Assembly: GCA_002450095.1 (NCBI GenBank)
Contig: DJYK01000034.1
Span: forward strand, 46,218-110,217
Source: Mageeibacillus sp. UBA6980
Lineage (GTDB): Bacteria; Bacillota; Clostridia; Saccharofermentanales; Saccharofermentanaceae
Direction of reading: 5' to 3'
DNA length: 64,000 nt
Each line of letters starts with the position of its first letter. Position 1 is the stretch's first letter. Below the pieces are notes generated by a model. The model searched no databases. It worked only from the letters and a program-made list of their open reading frames with translations, and had not been told where the DNA came from. A program made the translations under genes and the position numbers. Of the stretch, positions 43,401 through 50,357 are shown in pieces.

Positions 43401-43582
43401 TACACGGATATGCGATGGCGGATCCGGTGGTGATCGAGCTCGAATATAACATCAATGCGAGTATAGGTATCGCGGAATGCGTGGTATCAGATGATGTTGA
43501 TCTCGAAGAGCTTATCAAGAAAGCGGATCTTCGCATGTACGAGGACAAGCAGGCCAGAAAAGGGAGCAATGAGATAAGATGA
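40442..43582 (+). CDS. Diguanylate cyclase with inactive GH16, CBM-like and LacI-type sensor domains
   Basis: 1046 residues, no signal peptide or membrane helix, so cytoplasmic. Residues 11-253 are a GH16 glucanase fold (YKLYWQDEFDGPEPDRSSWN, YGYFEIRAKVAKGKG, YHVYGFEWLPGKMTFYLDGK), but the catalytic E-x-D-x-x-E is S127-I-D-F-I-S132, so both catalytic glutamates are lost. Residues about 270-417 resemble CBM4_9. Residues about 423-705 are a LacI-type periplasmic-binding fold ending in SSCGC. A helical linker leads to GGDEF at about 880-1045 with an intact ARYGGDEF. The inhibitory RxxD site is replaced by SDKG. It overlaps the cardiolipin synthase gene by 4 nt. Role inferred: making c-di-GMP in response to a glycan. 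Confidence 0.85.
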   Translation: MDFNELENNGYKLYWQDEFDGPEPDRSSWNVEEHPSGSCDEEEQAYVDDGRHVFISDGKLVIKPERVFSKEKTVEYLSSRINTSGKHDFRYGYFEIRAKVAKGKGFQSMVRLVSTENPYGKWPMSGSIDFISVDGQYPERGTSIIHYGNPPDERSTNFGDGVTDLSDDYHVYGFEWLPGKMTFYLDGKEYFTNSYWRSCDEEGNVIAYPAPFNREFHLVINVSVGGPWVGAPDRSTVFDEDSEFRIDYIRYYRKEQYDENVTLPEDVKCFKNPDSTGNYISHGKSDWNFEIACAGEASMETDGNEFDIRIVYPGDRDYSIQLDQDGIPLIKNKHYRLSFEAKSQETRTFKTAVTGPDIHWLRYLPDTVIEVGQNWQRHILSFEMNEEDDDNARLEFNLGRCESTASVSIRDIRLEVVPEKPSGRRTIGICGTWEDAENLNLFIEAFMNPRVRKDYVVIGFTFGLTEDGVTELKVGKQFTKFIARFDLSAIVVFAEMIKTPEVLDELCEIGRRKGIPVVFLERQHKGVINAVLNYADGFEKVVSHVLDHHGAKKVKFFAGFRDNPYSIERENIFKRLMLAHHLEVKKEDILYGDFWDATTVRVLNEKLDNGMELPDAFVCANDSMAVGVCDCLKSRGIRVPEDVLVTGFDGIWHGRYHAPSISTAAPDYHNLCSFILDIIEGKEPWENGRTIKKHIDYIELDGSSCGCCKDVPEDLENVVNTLAESNQDYFRHILEMGKFVTRTSSMNDVDAAAAFLQHYLWLWKDQYYFVGLTDRDRDDYVHSVLHGVNSDDFIFKEKFYRMKAPIPEYEDLLDVNSGVNLLLFRQLRTLDAEYGYLCSGLKELTLRKQQRFEELGLYFSAMVSSVLDKTKLLEANRAISRLNEHDYLTNLYNRRGFFRHVNSMLSDPKNKGRVFSLFSVDMDGLKYINDNFGHQEGDNAIIILAKALLSYASDKGICARYGGDEFAMALIGDSYIADDYMDIRSKIHGYAMADPVVIELEYNINASIGIAECVVSDDVDLEELIKKADLRMYEDKQARKGSNEIR

Positions 43583-45162
43583 GTTCTGCCAGATTAAAGG
43601 AAGGCAGAGTGCTGAGGCTTACCAAGCCCGGACTTCACGGCATACTGAGGATAGTCTTCTCGAGGTTTATGTTCATTCTTCTGATGATCGCCGTGCAGGT
43701 CGTGATACTGATCATGCTCTATATAAAGTTCGCGGAGTATGTTGCGAACATCAACGTGATCATGATCTTATTCTCGATCCTTATGATCATCTACCTTTAC
43801 AATTCCAATATGGATTCAACATCGAAGCTTACCTGGATGATGCTGATAGGTCTTTTCCCGGTGCCGGGGGCTCTGTTTCTGGGCTTTACGAGACTCGACC
43901 TCGGCAGCCGCAGTATGAAGAGGGCACTGCTTACAACTTCGGAAGATACGAAAGATAAGATCCCTCAGGATCCGAAGGTCATAGAGAAGTTGGAGGAGGA
44001 TGGCGGTGATTTTGAAGATCTTTATCACTTTGTGTCCAAGACCGGAAACTATCCCGTATTCGAGAATACCGAAGTAACGTATTTTCCCGACGGTCACGAC
44101 TTTTTTGACAGCGTCCTGGAGGAGCTTGAGAAAGCGGAAAAATACATCTTCATGGAATACTTCATAATCGGAGAAGGGTATATGTGGGGACGCATCCTCG
44201 ATATCTTGTCCCGCAAGGCGAAAGAGGGCGTTGATATCCGCGTTATGTACGACGGAATGTGCGAGGTGTCTTTGCTTCCGTCCGATTATACCGAGCGAAT
44301 GAAAAAGATCGGCATCGAATGCAGAGAGTTCTCCAAGATATATCCTTTCCTGTCGACATACTATAACTACAGGGATCACCGCAAGATCCTCGTGATAGAC
44401 GGTAAGGTCGCATATACGGGAGGGATCAACCTCGCGGATGAATACATAAACCTGCTGCCGAGGTTCGGTCATTGGAAGGATGTGGCGGTCAAGCTCACTG
44501 GCGACTGTGTCGTAAGCTTCACTCAGATGTTCCTGCAGCTTTGGAATATATATAAACCGGATCCTTCCTACGAAGAGGTGGAGTTCTTCGAGCCCGTTAA
44601 GCCGGCGAATCCTTCGGGATTTGTACTGCCGTTTGCAGATTCCCCTCTCGATTCGTATCAGGTCGGCGAGGCCATGTTCCTTGATACTCTCGGCAGGTCA
44701 AAAAGATATGTCCATATCATGACACCGTATCTCATAATAGATGACACGATGAAGAATGCGCTTAAGCTCGCAGCGTTAAGAGGAGTGGACGTTACGCTGA
44801 TCCTTCCCGGGATCCCCGACAAGAAGGCGGCATATGCGATCGCGAAGTCGCATTACCCGGAACTTGTCAAAGCCGGAGTAAACATATACGAGTATACGCC
44901 GGGATTTATTCACGCCAAGGTTCTGGTCTCCGACGATATAAAGGCTATGGTAGGATCGATCAATCTCGATTACAGAAGTCTCTACCATCACTTCGAATGT
45001 GCGGCCTTTATGTATAAGTGTGATGTCTGTTCTTCGATAGAAGAGGATTTTCAGAAGACTTTGAAGAAGTGTAAAAAGGTTACTTTTGAAACGATCAAAT
45101 ACGAGAAGATAGGTTATAAGCTGGCAGCAAAGCTTCTTAAGTTTGTGGCTCCGCTTATGTGA
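43579..45162 (+). CDS. cls: Cardiolipin synthase
   Basis: 527 residues. Three N-terminal membrane helices precede two phospholipase-D domains. The HKD motifs are DHRKILVIDGKVAYTGGINL near residue 265 and HAKVLVSDDIKAMVGSINLD near 445. It condenses two phosphatidylglycerol molecules to cardiolipin. The ATG sits in an ATGA overlap with the cyclase gene, and the GH5 gene follows after 7 nt, so lipid synthesis is co-expressed with c-di-GMP signalling and cellulase. Confidence 0.92.
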   Translation: MSSARLKEGRVLRLTKPGLHGILRIVFSRFMFILLMIAVQVVILIMLYIKFAEYVANINVIMILFSILMIIYLYNSNMDSTSKLTWMMLIGLFPVPGALFLGFTRLDLGSRSMKRALLTTSEDTKDKIPQDPKVIEKLEEDGGDFEDLYHFVSKTGNYPVFENTEVTYFPDGHDFFDSVLEELEKAEKYIFMEYFIIGEGYMWGRILDILSRKAKEGVDIRVMYDGMCEVSLLPSDYTERMKKIGIECREFSKIYPFLSTYYNYRDHRKILVIDGKVAYTGGINLADEYINLLPRFGHWKDVAVKLTGDCVVSFTQMFLQLWNIYKPDPSYEEVEFFEPVKPANPSGFVLPFADSPLDSYQVGEAMFLDTLGRSKRYVHIMTPYLIIDDTMKNALKLAALRGVDVTLILPGIPDKKAAYAIAKSHYPELVKAGVNIYEYTPGFIHAKVLVSDDIKAMVGSINLDYRSLYHHFECAAFMYKCDVCSSIEEDFQKTLKKCKKVTFETIKYEKIGYKLAAKLLKFVAPLM

Positions 45163-45169
45163 GGATTCT

Positions 45170-46597
45170 ATGAAAAAGTTTATTTCTTTTATTGTTGCTT
45201 TTGTGTTAGCCATAAGTATTCTTAATACTCCCGGGGTGTTAAGAGCCGATAATGAGATGACTGCAGAACAGCAGGTCAATGCGATCAATATCGGCTGGAA
45301 TCTCGGGAATACTCTTGATTCATACGGTACATGGATAACCGACGTTACTCCTCAGTCCGTGGAGACGGCGTGGGGCAATCCCGTCACCACAAGACAGATG
45401 ATCGCTGCGGTCAGAGAGCGCGGCTTTAATACCATCAGGATACCCGTTACCTGGGCTCAGTTTACCGATGAGAACGGCAATGTCGACGAGGCTTGGATGT
45501 CTCGCGTAAAGCAGGTGGTCGACTGGGCTCTTGATGAGGGGCTTTATGTTATCCTGAACGTCCATCACGATACGGGAGAGCACGGTCAGGATAAGGTATG
45601 CTGGCTCATTGCCGATACCGGTACCATCGATTCCGTCAGAGAAAGATTTACGAATCTGTGGACCAATATAGCGAATGAATTTAAGACTTATGACAACCGC
45701 CTCATGTTTGAAGGATATAACGAGATCCTCGATATGAACAATTCATGGAATGCACCGACGGCAGGCGACGGTGCGTATGATGCCGTTAATGAGCTTGCTC
45801 AGCTGTTTGTTGATGCGGTCCGTTCCACAGGGGAGAATAATGCAACGAGAAACCTGATCGTCAATACATATGTCGCATCCTGCGATCTCAATGCCCTTTC
45901 CCGCTTTGTGCTTCCCGAGGACACGGTCGAGGATCATCTTATTGTTGAGGTCCATGCATACACACCGTATCAGTTCTGCTCCGTCGAAGGCGACAGTTCG
46001 TATACGAGCTTTGACGATAACTGCAGAGTCCAGGTGGACATGATGCTGCATTCACTGGCGTCTTTCAGTTCCACTGTACGAGTGCCCGTCATAATAGGAG
46101 AGTTCGGTGTCGAGAATCAGAATAACGATCAGGACAGGGCTGACTACGCCGCTTACTATGTATCTTCCGCGACGATGCTGGGACTTCGATGCATCTGGTG
46201 GGATAACGGGATCTCGGATTACGGAGGATACGGTATCCTCGACCGTAATTCTCTGACGTGGAATGAAGGGATAGCGTCGGCTTTGATCGATAATGCTCCT
46301 GACGGGATTGCCTCACAGGACGAGCCTGATGAAGAGGAGACATCGGAAAGCTCCGAAGTACCGGAAACTTCGGTCGAGATAACCGAGACAACCGCTCCTT
46401 CGGAGCAGACGGAACCTGTTGCAGCTTCTGATGCTTCTGCTGCCGTGTCTTCCGAATACCAAGCCGACTCGGGTTCACATAATATTAATACAAATCAAAA
46501 ATCGCATATTGTATTATGGATAGTAGGCGGAGTAGCAGTTGCTGTGTCTTATGCAGGACTGTTCCTCCTTGGCAGGAAACGAGGTAAGAATAAATAA
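45170..46597 (+). CDS. Membrane-anchored GH5 endoglucanase
   Basis: 475 residues. A signal peptide (about 1-26) is followed by a GH5 catalytic domain: NIGWNLGNTLDSYGTW, GFNTIRIPVTW, VILNVHHD, acid/base Glu 185 in GYNEI and nucleophile Glu 311 in IIGEFGVEN, then IWWDNG. A Ser/Thr/Glu linker (about 370-435) leads to a C-terminal helix with a basic tail (GRKRGKNK), so the enzyme is held on the outer face of the membrane. GH5 of this type cleaves beta-1,4-glucans. GAGG precedes the ATG; the in-frame ATG at 45143 lies inside the cls gene. Confidence 0.92.
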   Translation: MKKFISFIVAFVLAISILNTPGVLRADNEMTAEQQVNAINIGWNLGNTLDSYGTWITDVTPQSVETAWGNPVTTRQMIAAVRERGFNTIRIPVTWAQFTDENGNVDEAWMSRVKQVVDWALDEGLYVILNVHHDTGEHGQDKVCWLIADTGTIDSVRERFTNLWTNIANEFKTYDNRLMFEGYNEILDMNNSWNAPTAGDGAYDAVNELAQLFVDAVRSTGENNATRNLIVNTYVASCDLNALSRFVLPEDTVEDHLIVEVHAYTPYQFCSVEGDSSYTSFDDNCRVQVDMMLHSLASFSSTVRVPVIIGEFGVENQNNDQDRADYAAYYVSSATMLGLRCIWWDNGISDYGGYGILDRNSLTWNEGIASALIDNAPDGIASQDEPDEEETSESSEVPETSVEITETTAPSEQTEPVAASDASAAVSSEYQADSGSHNINTNQKSHIVLWIVGGVAVAVSYAGLFLLGRKRGKNK

Positions 46598-46618
46598 TTG
46601 ATTAACTGAGGCGTCATT

Positions 46619-48937
46619 ATGAGTGAAAACAAACGACTTAACATAGGTCTTTTGATCGATGATCTTGACAACAATTTCTCTGCACAGGCGGCCAAGGGTG
46701 CTGAATTCGCGGCCAAAGTAATAGATGCCAATCTGTATATCTTTCCGGGTCACTATATCGGTAAATCCGATACGAGGTATCAGGATAAACAGTACGAATA
46801 TCAGTATAATTCGGTATTTAAATTAATAAACGAGAAGCACATAGATATACTCTATGTCCTGTTCGGCATCATCTGTTCGAGAGCGGATAAGGAACAGCAG
46901 GAGGAGTTTCTTAACAGCCTTCCGAAGGTTCCTACCGTCCTTCTGTTTACGGAGTATCCGGGATATGCGTCTGTCATGTACGATAACCATACGGGATTGG
47001 GACAGGCGATACGTCACCTTATCGTAAAGCATAACTGTAAGAAGATCGGATTCGTAAGCGGTCCTATGACCAACGAAGATGCCAGAGAGCGTCTTGATGT
47101 ATATAAGGAAGTCCTCGATCTCGAAGGCATTACATATGATGATTCCTGTGTTGTCTACGGTGATTTTACCGAAGACTGCGGCAAGCAGATAGAGAAGCTC
47201 CTGTCGGATAATCCGGACATACAGGCAATAGCCTTCGCCAATGACGTAATGGCTCTCGGCGGATATAAGAAACTTCGGGAGATGGGGAAGACCCCGGGAA
47301 AGGATATCCTGATCACGGGGTTCGATGACGATATATTCTCCGTATCGATGAATCCTCCTCTTACTACCGTAGATGCGAGTTCCGCAGACCTTACTTATAA
47401 GTCGGTTCTTAATGCGAGACGCTTCATAGACGGCAAGAAGATAGAGCGCATGAGCATTCGCACTTATCTTGTTCAGAGGTCTTCGTGCGGATGTAACGGA
47501 CTCGATGTCGAGCTCCAGCGTGAGAGACTGAGGCTTGACGGACTGGAGACCGGAAGCAAGAGATTTATCGACGAGAGCATCAAATATCTGTTCGGAATGT
47601 TCGATGATGATGATTCTGTCATAAGGATCAAGCAGGCCCTCTCGGTTTTCCTCGATGAATACGCCAAGTTTGTTATCTCCGATGCTGACAGAGATCTTAT
47701 GGATGAAGTGAATTATTCTTTCGACACGATACTCGAGACTAACCTTCTGGCTTACACGACACCGGAGAAAGTCTTTAACCTTCTTCAGACTCTGCTCTAC
47801 GAAGGAACTCTGATCGTAAAGGATCAGACGGGACAGGTACTTCTCAATGAGATGTTCGCTGATTTCTACAGACATCTCTCATTTGCCGGAGTATCGCTTA
47901 CGAGAGAGAACCTGTCGAAGACAGAGAGGATATCACGCCTTATAAATAAGCAGACGGGCGACATATTCCTGATGTCCAACACCAAGGAGATCCCGTATGA
48001 TCATCTTCTCGACGGATTGAGCTCGGTAGGCTTCAGACGTACATATCTGTATCTTTTCCAGGGAAATACCAAGACATCCCCAAACGTGGAATGGCACTGT
48101 CCGTCATCGGTCCTTCTGAAGGCCGTTAACGATGAGGAAGGGATAAGGATGCTGCCCGAGGAACAGCAGCTTCTGAGGACCGAGAATCTGTTTGATAACG
48201 AGTTTATCCCTCAGTACAGAAGGCAGACGGTCGTCGTATTCCCTCTGTTCGTAGGCGATGATATGTACGGCATGCTTGTGTCAGAGATGGACAGCAGCAA
48301 CCTTACGAATGTATCTCCTGTTTCCTATCAGCTCGCCGTTACGCTTAAGTCGCTGTTCATGATCGAGGAACAGAACAGGGCCAAAGAGAATCTTCAGTCT
48401 TCGCTCAATCAGTTCATGGAGGATAACAGCCGACTTGATGTCATCGCCAATACCGATGAGCTTACGGGTCTTTATAACAGAAGAGGATTCCTCGATAAGG
48501 CCCAGACCGAGATCGGCAAGCCCGAGAACAAGGGGAAGAGAGCCCTCATCTGTTATGCGGATATGGATAACCTTAAGTATGTTAACGATAAGTTCGGACA
48601 CGACGACGGAGACTTTGCGCTTCGCGAGATAGCCGCCGTCTTAAAGGATGCATTCCGCGACAAAGACGTCATCGGACGTATGGGCGGTGACGAGTTCATC
48701 GTATTCGCTATGATCCAGGTAAGCGATTACGAGAAGCAGATCAAGGACAGGATCGAGCGCATAACAAAGGCTCATAACGATTCGGCGGGCAAACCTTATC
48801 CGATCGAGATGAGTACCGGTATATGCGAATTCTTCTGCGGAGCCGATATCGATATCCACGAGATAATCGACCGGGCTGATGAGAAGCTCTATAAGGAGAA
48901 GGCTGAGAAAAAAGCCAAAAACGGTTCTTACAGGTGA
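46619..48937 (+). CDS. Diguanylate cyclase with LacI-type sensor domain
   Basis: 772 residues, cytoplasmic. Residues 1-290 are a LacI/RbsB-like sugar-binding fold (NIGLLIDDLDNNFSAQAAKG, VPTVLLFTEYPGY, AIAFANDVMALGGYKKL, DILITGFDDD) without a helix-turn-helix, ending in SSCGC like its partner 3 kb upstream. A GAF-like or helical middle follows, then GGDEF at about 600-770 with GRMGGDEF and, unlike the partner, an intact inhibitory RDKD site upstream. CTGAGG supports the ATG; the gene is 22 nt behind GH5. Confidence 0.9.
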   Translation: MSENKRLNIGLLIDDLDNNFSAQAAKGAEFAAKVIDANLYIFPGHYIGKSDTRYQDKQYEYQYNSVFKLINEKHIDILYVLFGIICSRADKEQQEEFLNSLPKVPTVLLFTEYPGYASVMYDNHTGLGQAIRHLIVKHNCKKIGFVSGPMTNEDARERLDVYKEVLDLEGITYDDSCVVYGDFTEDCGKQIEKLLSDNPDIQAIAFANDVMALGGYKKLREMGKTPGKDILITGFDDDIFSVSMNPPLTTVDASSADLTYKSVLNARRFIDGKKIERMSIRTYLVQRSSCGCNGLDVELQRERLRLDGLETGSKRFIDESIKYLFGMFDDDDSVIRIKQALSVFLDEYAKFVISDADRDLMDEVNYSFDTILETNLLAYTTPEKVFNLLQTLLYEGTLIVKDQTGQVLLNEMFADFYRHLSFAGVSLTRENLSKTERISRLINKQTGDIFLMSNTKEIPYDHLLDGLSSVGFRRTYLYLFQGNTKTSPNVEWHCPSSVLLKAVNDEEGIRMLPEEQQLLRTENLFDNEFIPQYRRQTVVVFPLFVGDDMYGMLVSEMDSSNLTNVSPVSYQLAVTLKSLFMIEEQNRAKENLQSSLNQFMEDNSRLDVIANTDELTGLYNRRGFLDKAQTEIGKPENKGKRALICYADMDNLKYVNDKFGHDDGDFALREIAAVLKDAFRDKDVIGRMGGDEFIVFAMIQVSDYEKQIKDRIERITKAHNDSAGKPYPIEMSTGICEFFCGADIDIHEIIDRADEKLYKEKAEKKAKNGSYR

Positions 48938-48995
48938 TTTGAAAATCATTTCACAAATCGTTTATAAATAACGATGTTATATTTTAACCTTTTGC

Positions 48996-49036
48996 AAGAA
49001 CGGACCTTTGAAGTCGACAAAGGCCCGTTCTTTGTA
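48996..49036 (+). terminator. Terminator after the c-di-GMP/cellulase operon
   Basis: AAGAACGG-a-CCTTTG pairs with CAAAGG-c-CCGTTCTTT around a short loop, followed by TTTG. Confidence 0.85.
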
Positions 49037-49061
49037 ATTTATGAGATCCGGAATTTATGTT
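49032..49061 (+). promoter_or_regulatory. Possible promoter of the hdr-flx-frd operon
   Basis: TTGTAA (49032-49037), 18-bp spacer, TATGTT (49056-49061). The -35 overlaps the tail of the preceding terminator. The 110-nt leader contains a small inverted repeat (GAATT/AATTC) but no clear Rex-type site. A modest call. Confidence 0.35.
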
Positions 49062-49171
49062 AAATTTTAGGTTAGCTGATTATGTGCAGGATCGCGAATT
49101 GTCGGTAATTCCGTTTGTTCACCGTTGCACATGGTTCCAAATTCTTAAGAAAGAGGATGGCGGGAAGTACT

Positions 49172-49963
49172 ATGAAATACAGTTATTACCCCGGTTGCAC
49201 CTTAAAGAATAAGGCGCAGGATCTGGACAAGTATGCCAGAGCGAGCGCACTTGCTTTAGGTTTTGAACTCGAGGAGATCCCGGAATGGCAGTGCTGCGGC
49301 GGCGTATATCCTTTGGCAACTGATGAGATAGCGACTAAGCTCTCATCTGTCAGAGCGCTTAACTATGCCAAAGAGCAGGGACAGGATCTCATCACACTTT
49401 GCTCTGCGTGTCATCACGTTCTGAAGAGAGTCAACGATGATATGAAGAATGTAGAGGACATCAGGACACGCGCCAATAATTATTGCGCATTTGATGAGCC
49501 GTATGCCGGGGAGACCCGAGTTCTTCATTTCCTTGAGGTGCTTAGGGATGTTATCGGATTTGACGAGCTTTCTAAGAAAGTCGTTAATCCTCTCGAGGGA
49601 AGAAAGATAGGCGCATACTACGGATGCCTCACGCTTCGTCCCGGAAAGATCCTTGATTTTGATGATCCCGAGAATCCCAAGATAATGGAGGATTTCATCA
49701 AGGCTTTGGGCGCCGAACCCGTTATCTATTCCATGAGAAATGAATGCTGCGGCGGTTATACATCACTTAAAGATCCTGACAATGCAAAGAACAGGACTAA
49801 GCTGATCTTTGATGACAGTACGGGCTTCGGTGCCGATTGTCTCATTACTGCATGCCCTCTTTGTATGTATAACCTCAATAAGTCGGATGCTTCTTCCAAG
49901 GTTCCCGTTTATTATTTCACGGAACTTCTGGCTGAGGCACTCGGAGTAAAGGAGGAGGCTTGA
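49172..49963 (+). CDS. hdrB: HdrB-like heterodisulfide reductase subunit B
   Basis: 263 residues with two complete CCG domains: YPGC, then QCCGG and CSAC; and YGC, then ECCGG and CPLC. These hold the paired non-cubane [4Fe-4S] clusters that reduce disulfides in HdrB. I start it at ATG 49172 because homologues begin MKYxYYPGC; the 49115 and 49157 starts add unrelated residues. First gene of a nine-gene operon; hdrC follows after 1 nt. Confidence 0.9.
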   Translation: MKYSYYPGCTLKNKAQDLDKYARASALALGFELEEIPEWQCCGGVYPLATDEIATKLSSVRALNYAKEQGQDLITLCSACHHVLKRVNDDMKNVEDIRTRANNYCAFDEPYAGETRVLHFLEVLRDVIGFDELSKKVVNPLEGRKIGAYYGCLTLRPGKILDFDDPENPKIMEDFIKALGAEPVIYSMRNECCGGYTSLKDPDNAKNRTKLIFDDSTGFGADCLITACPLCMYNLNKSDASSKVPVYYFTELLAEALGVKEEA

Positions 49964-49964
49964 T

Positions 49965-50354
49965 ATGACTAGAGGTGAGCAACAGGCTGCTATGGTCGCT
50001 GAGATTAGCGGCTGTGATCCGTTCAAGTGCATGAAGTGCGGTAAGTGCAGCGCATCATGCCCTGCATACGATCAGATGGACATCAAGCCGCATCAGTTCG
50101 CATCTTACATAATTGCAGGTGATCTCGAGAATCTGGTCGAGTCCAAGGCCGCTTTCAAGTGTATGTCCTGCTTTGCTTGTATCGAGCGCTGCCCGAGAGG
50201 CGTTGAGCCCGGTAAGCTCGTTGATGCTGCCCGTCAGCTTATGACAAGAGAAAGAGGCGGAGATTACATGCAGCCGGAAGAGGTTCCGGAACTTCTTGCA
50301 GAGGATCTTCCTCAGCAGCTTCTCGTAAGCGCATTCCGCAGGTACAGGAGGTAA
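49965..50354 (+). CDS. hdrC: HdrC-like iron-sulfur subunit
   Basis: 129 residues with two [4Fe-4S] motifs, CMKCGKCSASCP and CMSCFACIERCP. HdrC relays electrons from HdrA to HdrB. It sits between hdrB and hdrA with 1- and 3-nt gaps. Confidence 0.92.
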   Translation: MTRGEQQAAMVAEISGCDPFKCMKCGKCSASCPAYDQMDIKPHQFASYIIAGDLENLVESKAAFKCMSCFACIERCPRGVEPGKLVDAARQLMTRERGGDYMQPEEVPELLAEDLPQQLLVSAFRRYRR

Positions 50355-50357
50355 TAT

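Noticed and set aside
45143..45169. Upstream start for the GH5 gene
   Set aside because: It lies inside the cls coding region and would mask the signal peptide.
49056..49106. Rex (redox) operator before the hdr operon
   Set aside because: A TGTTAAATTTTA half is present, but no second half matches the TTGTTAA-TTAACAA pattern.
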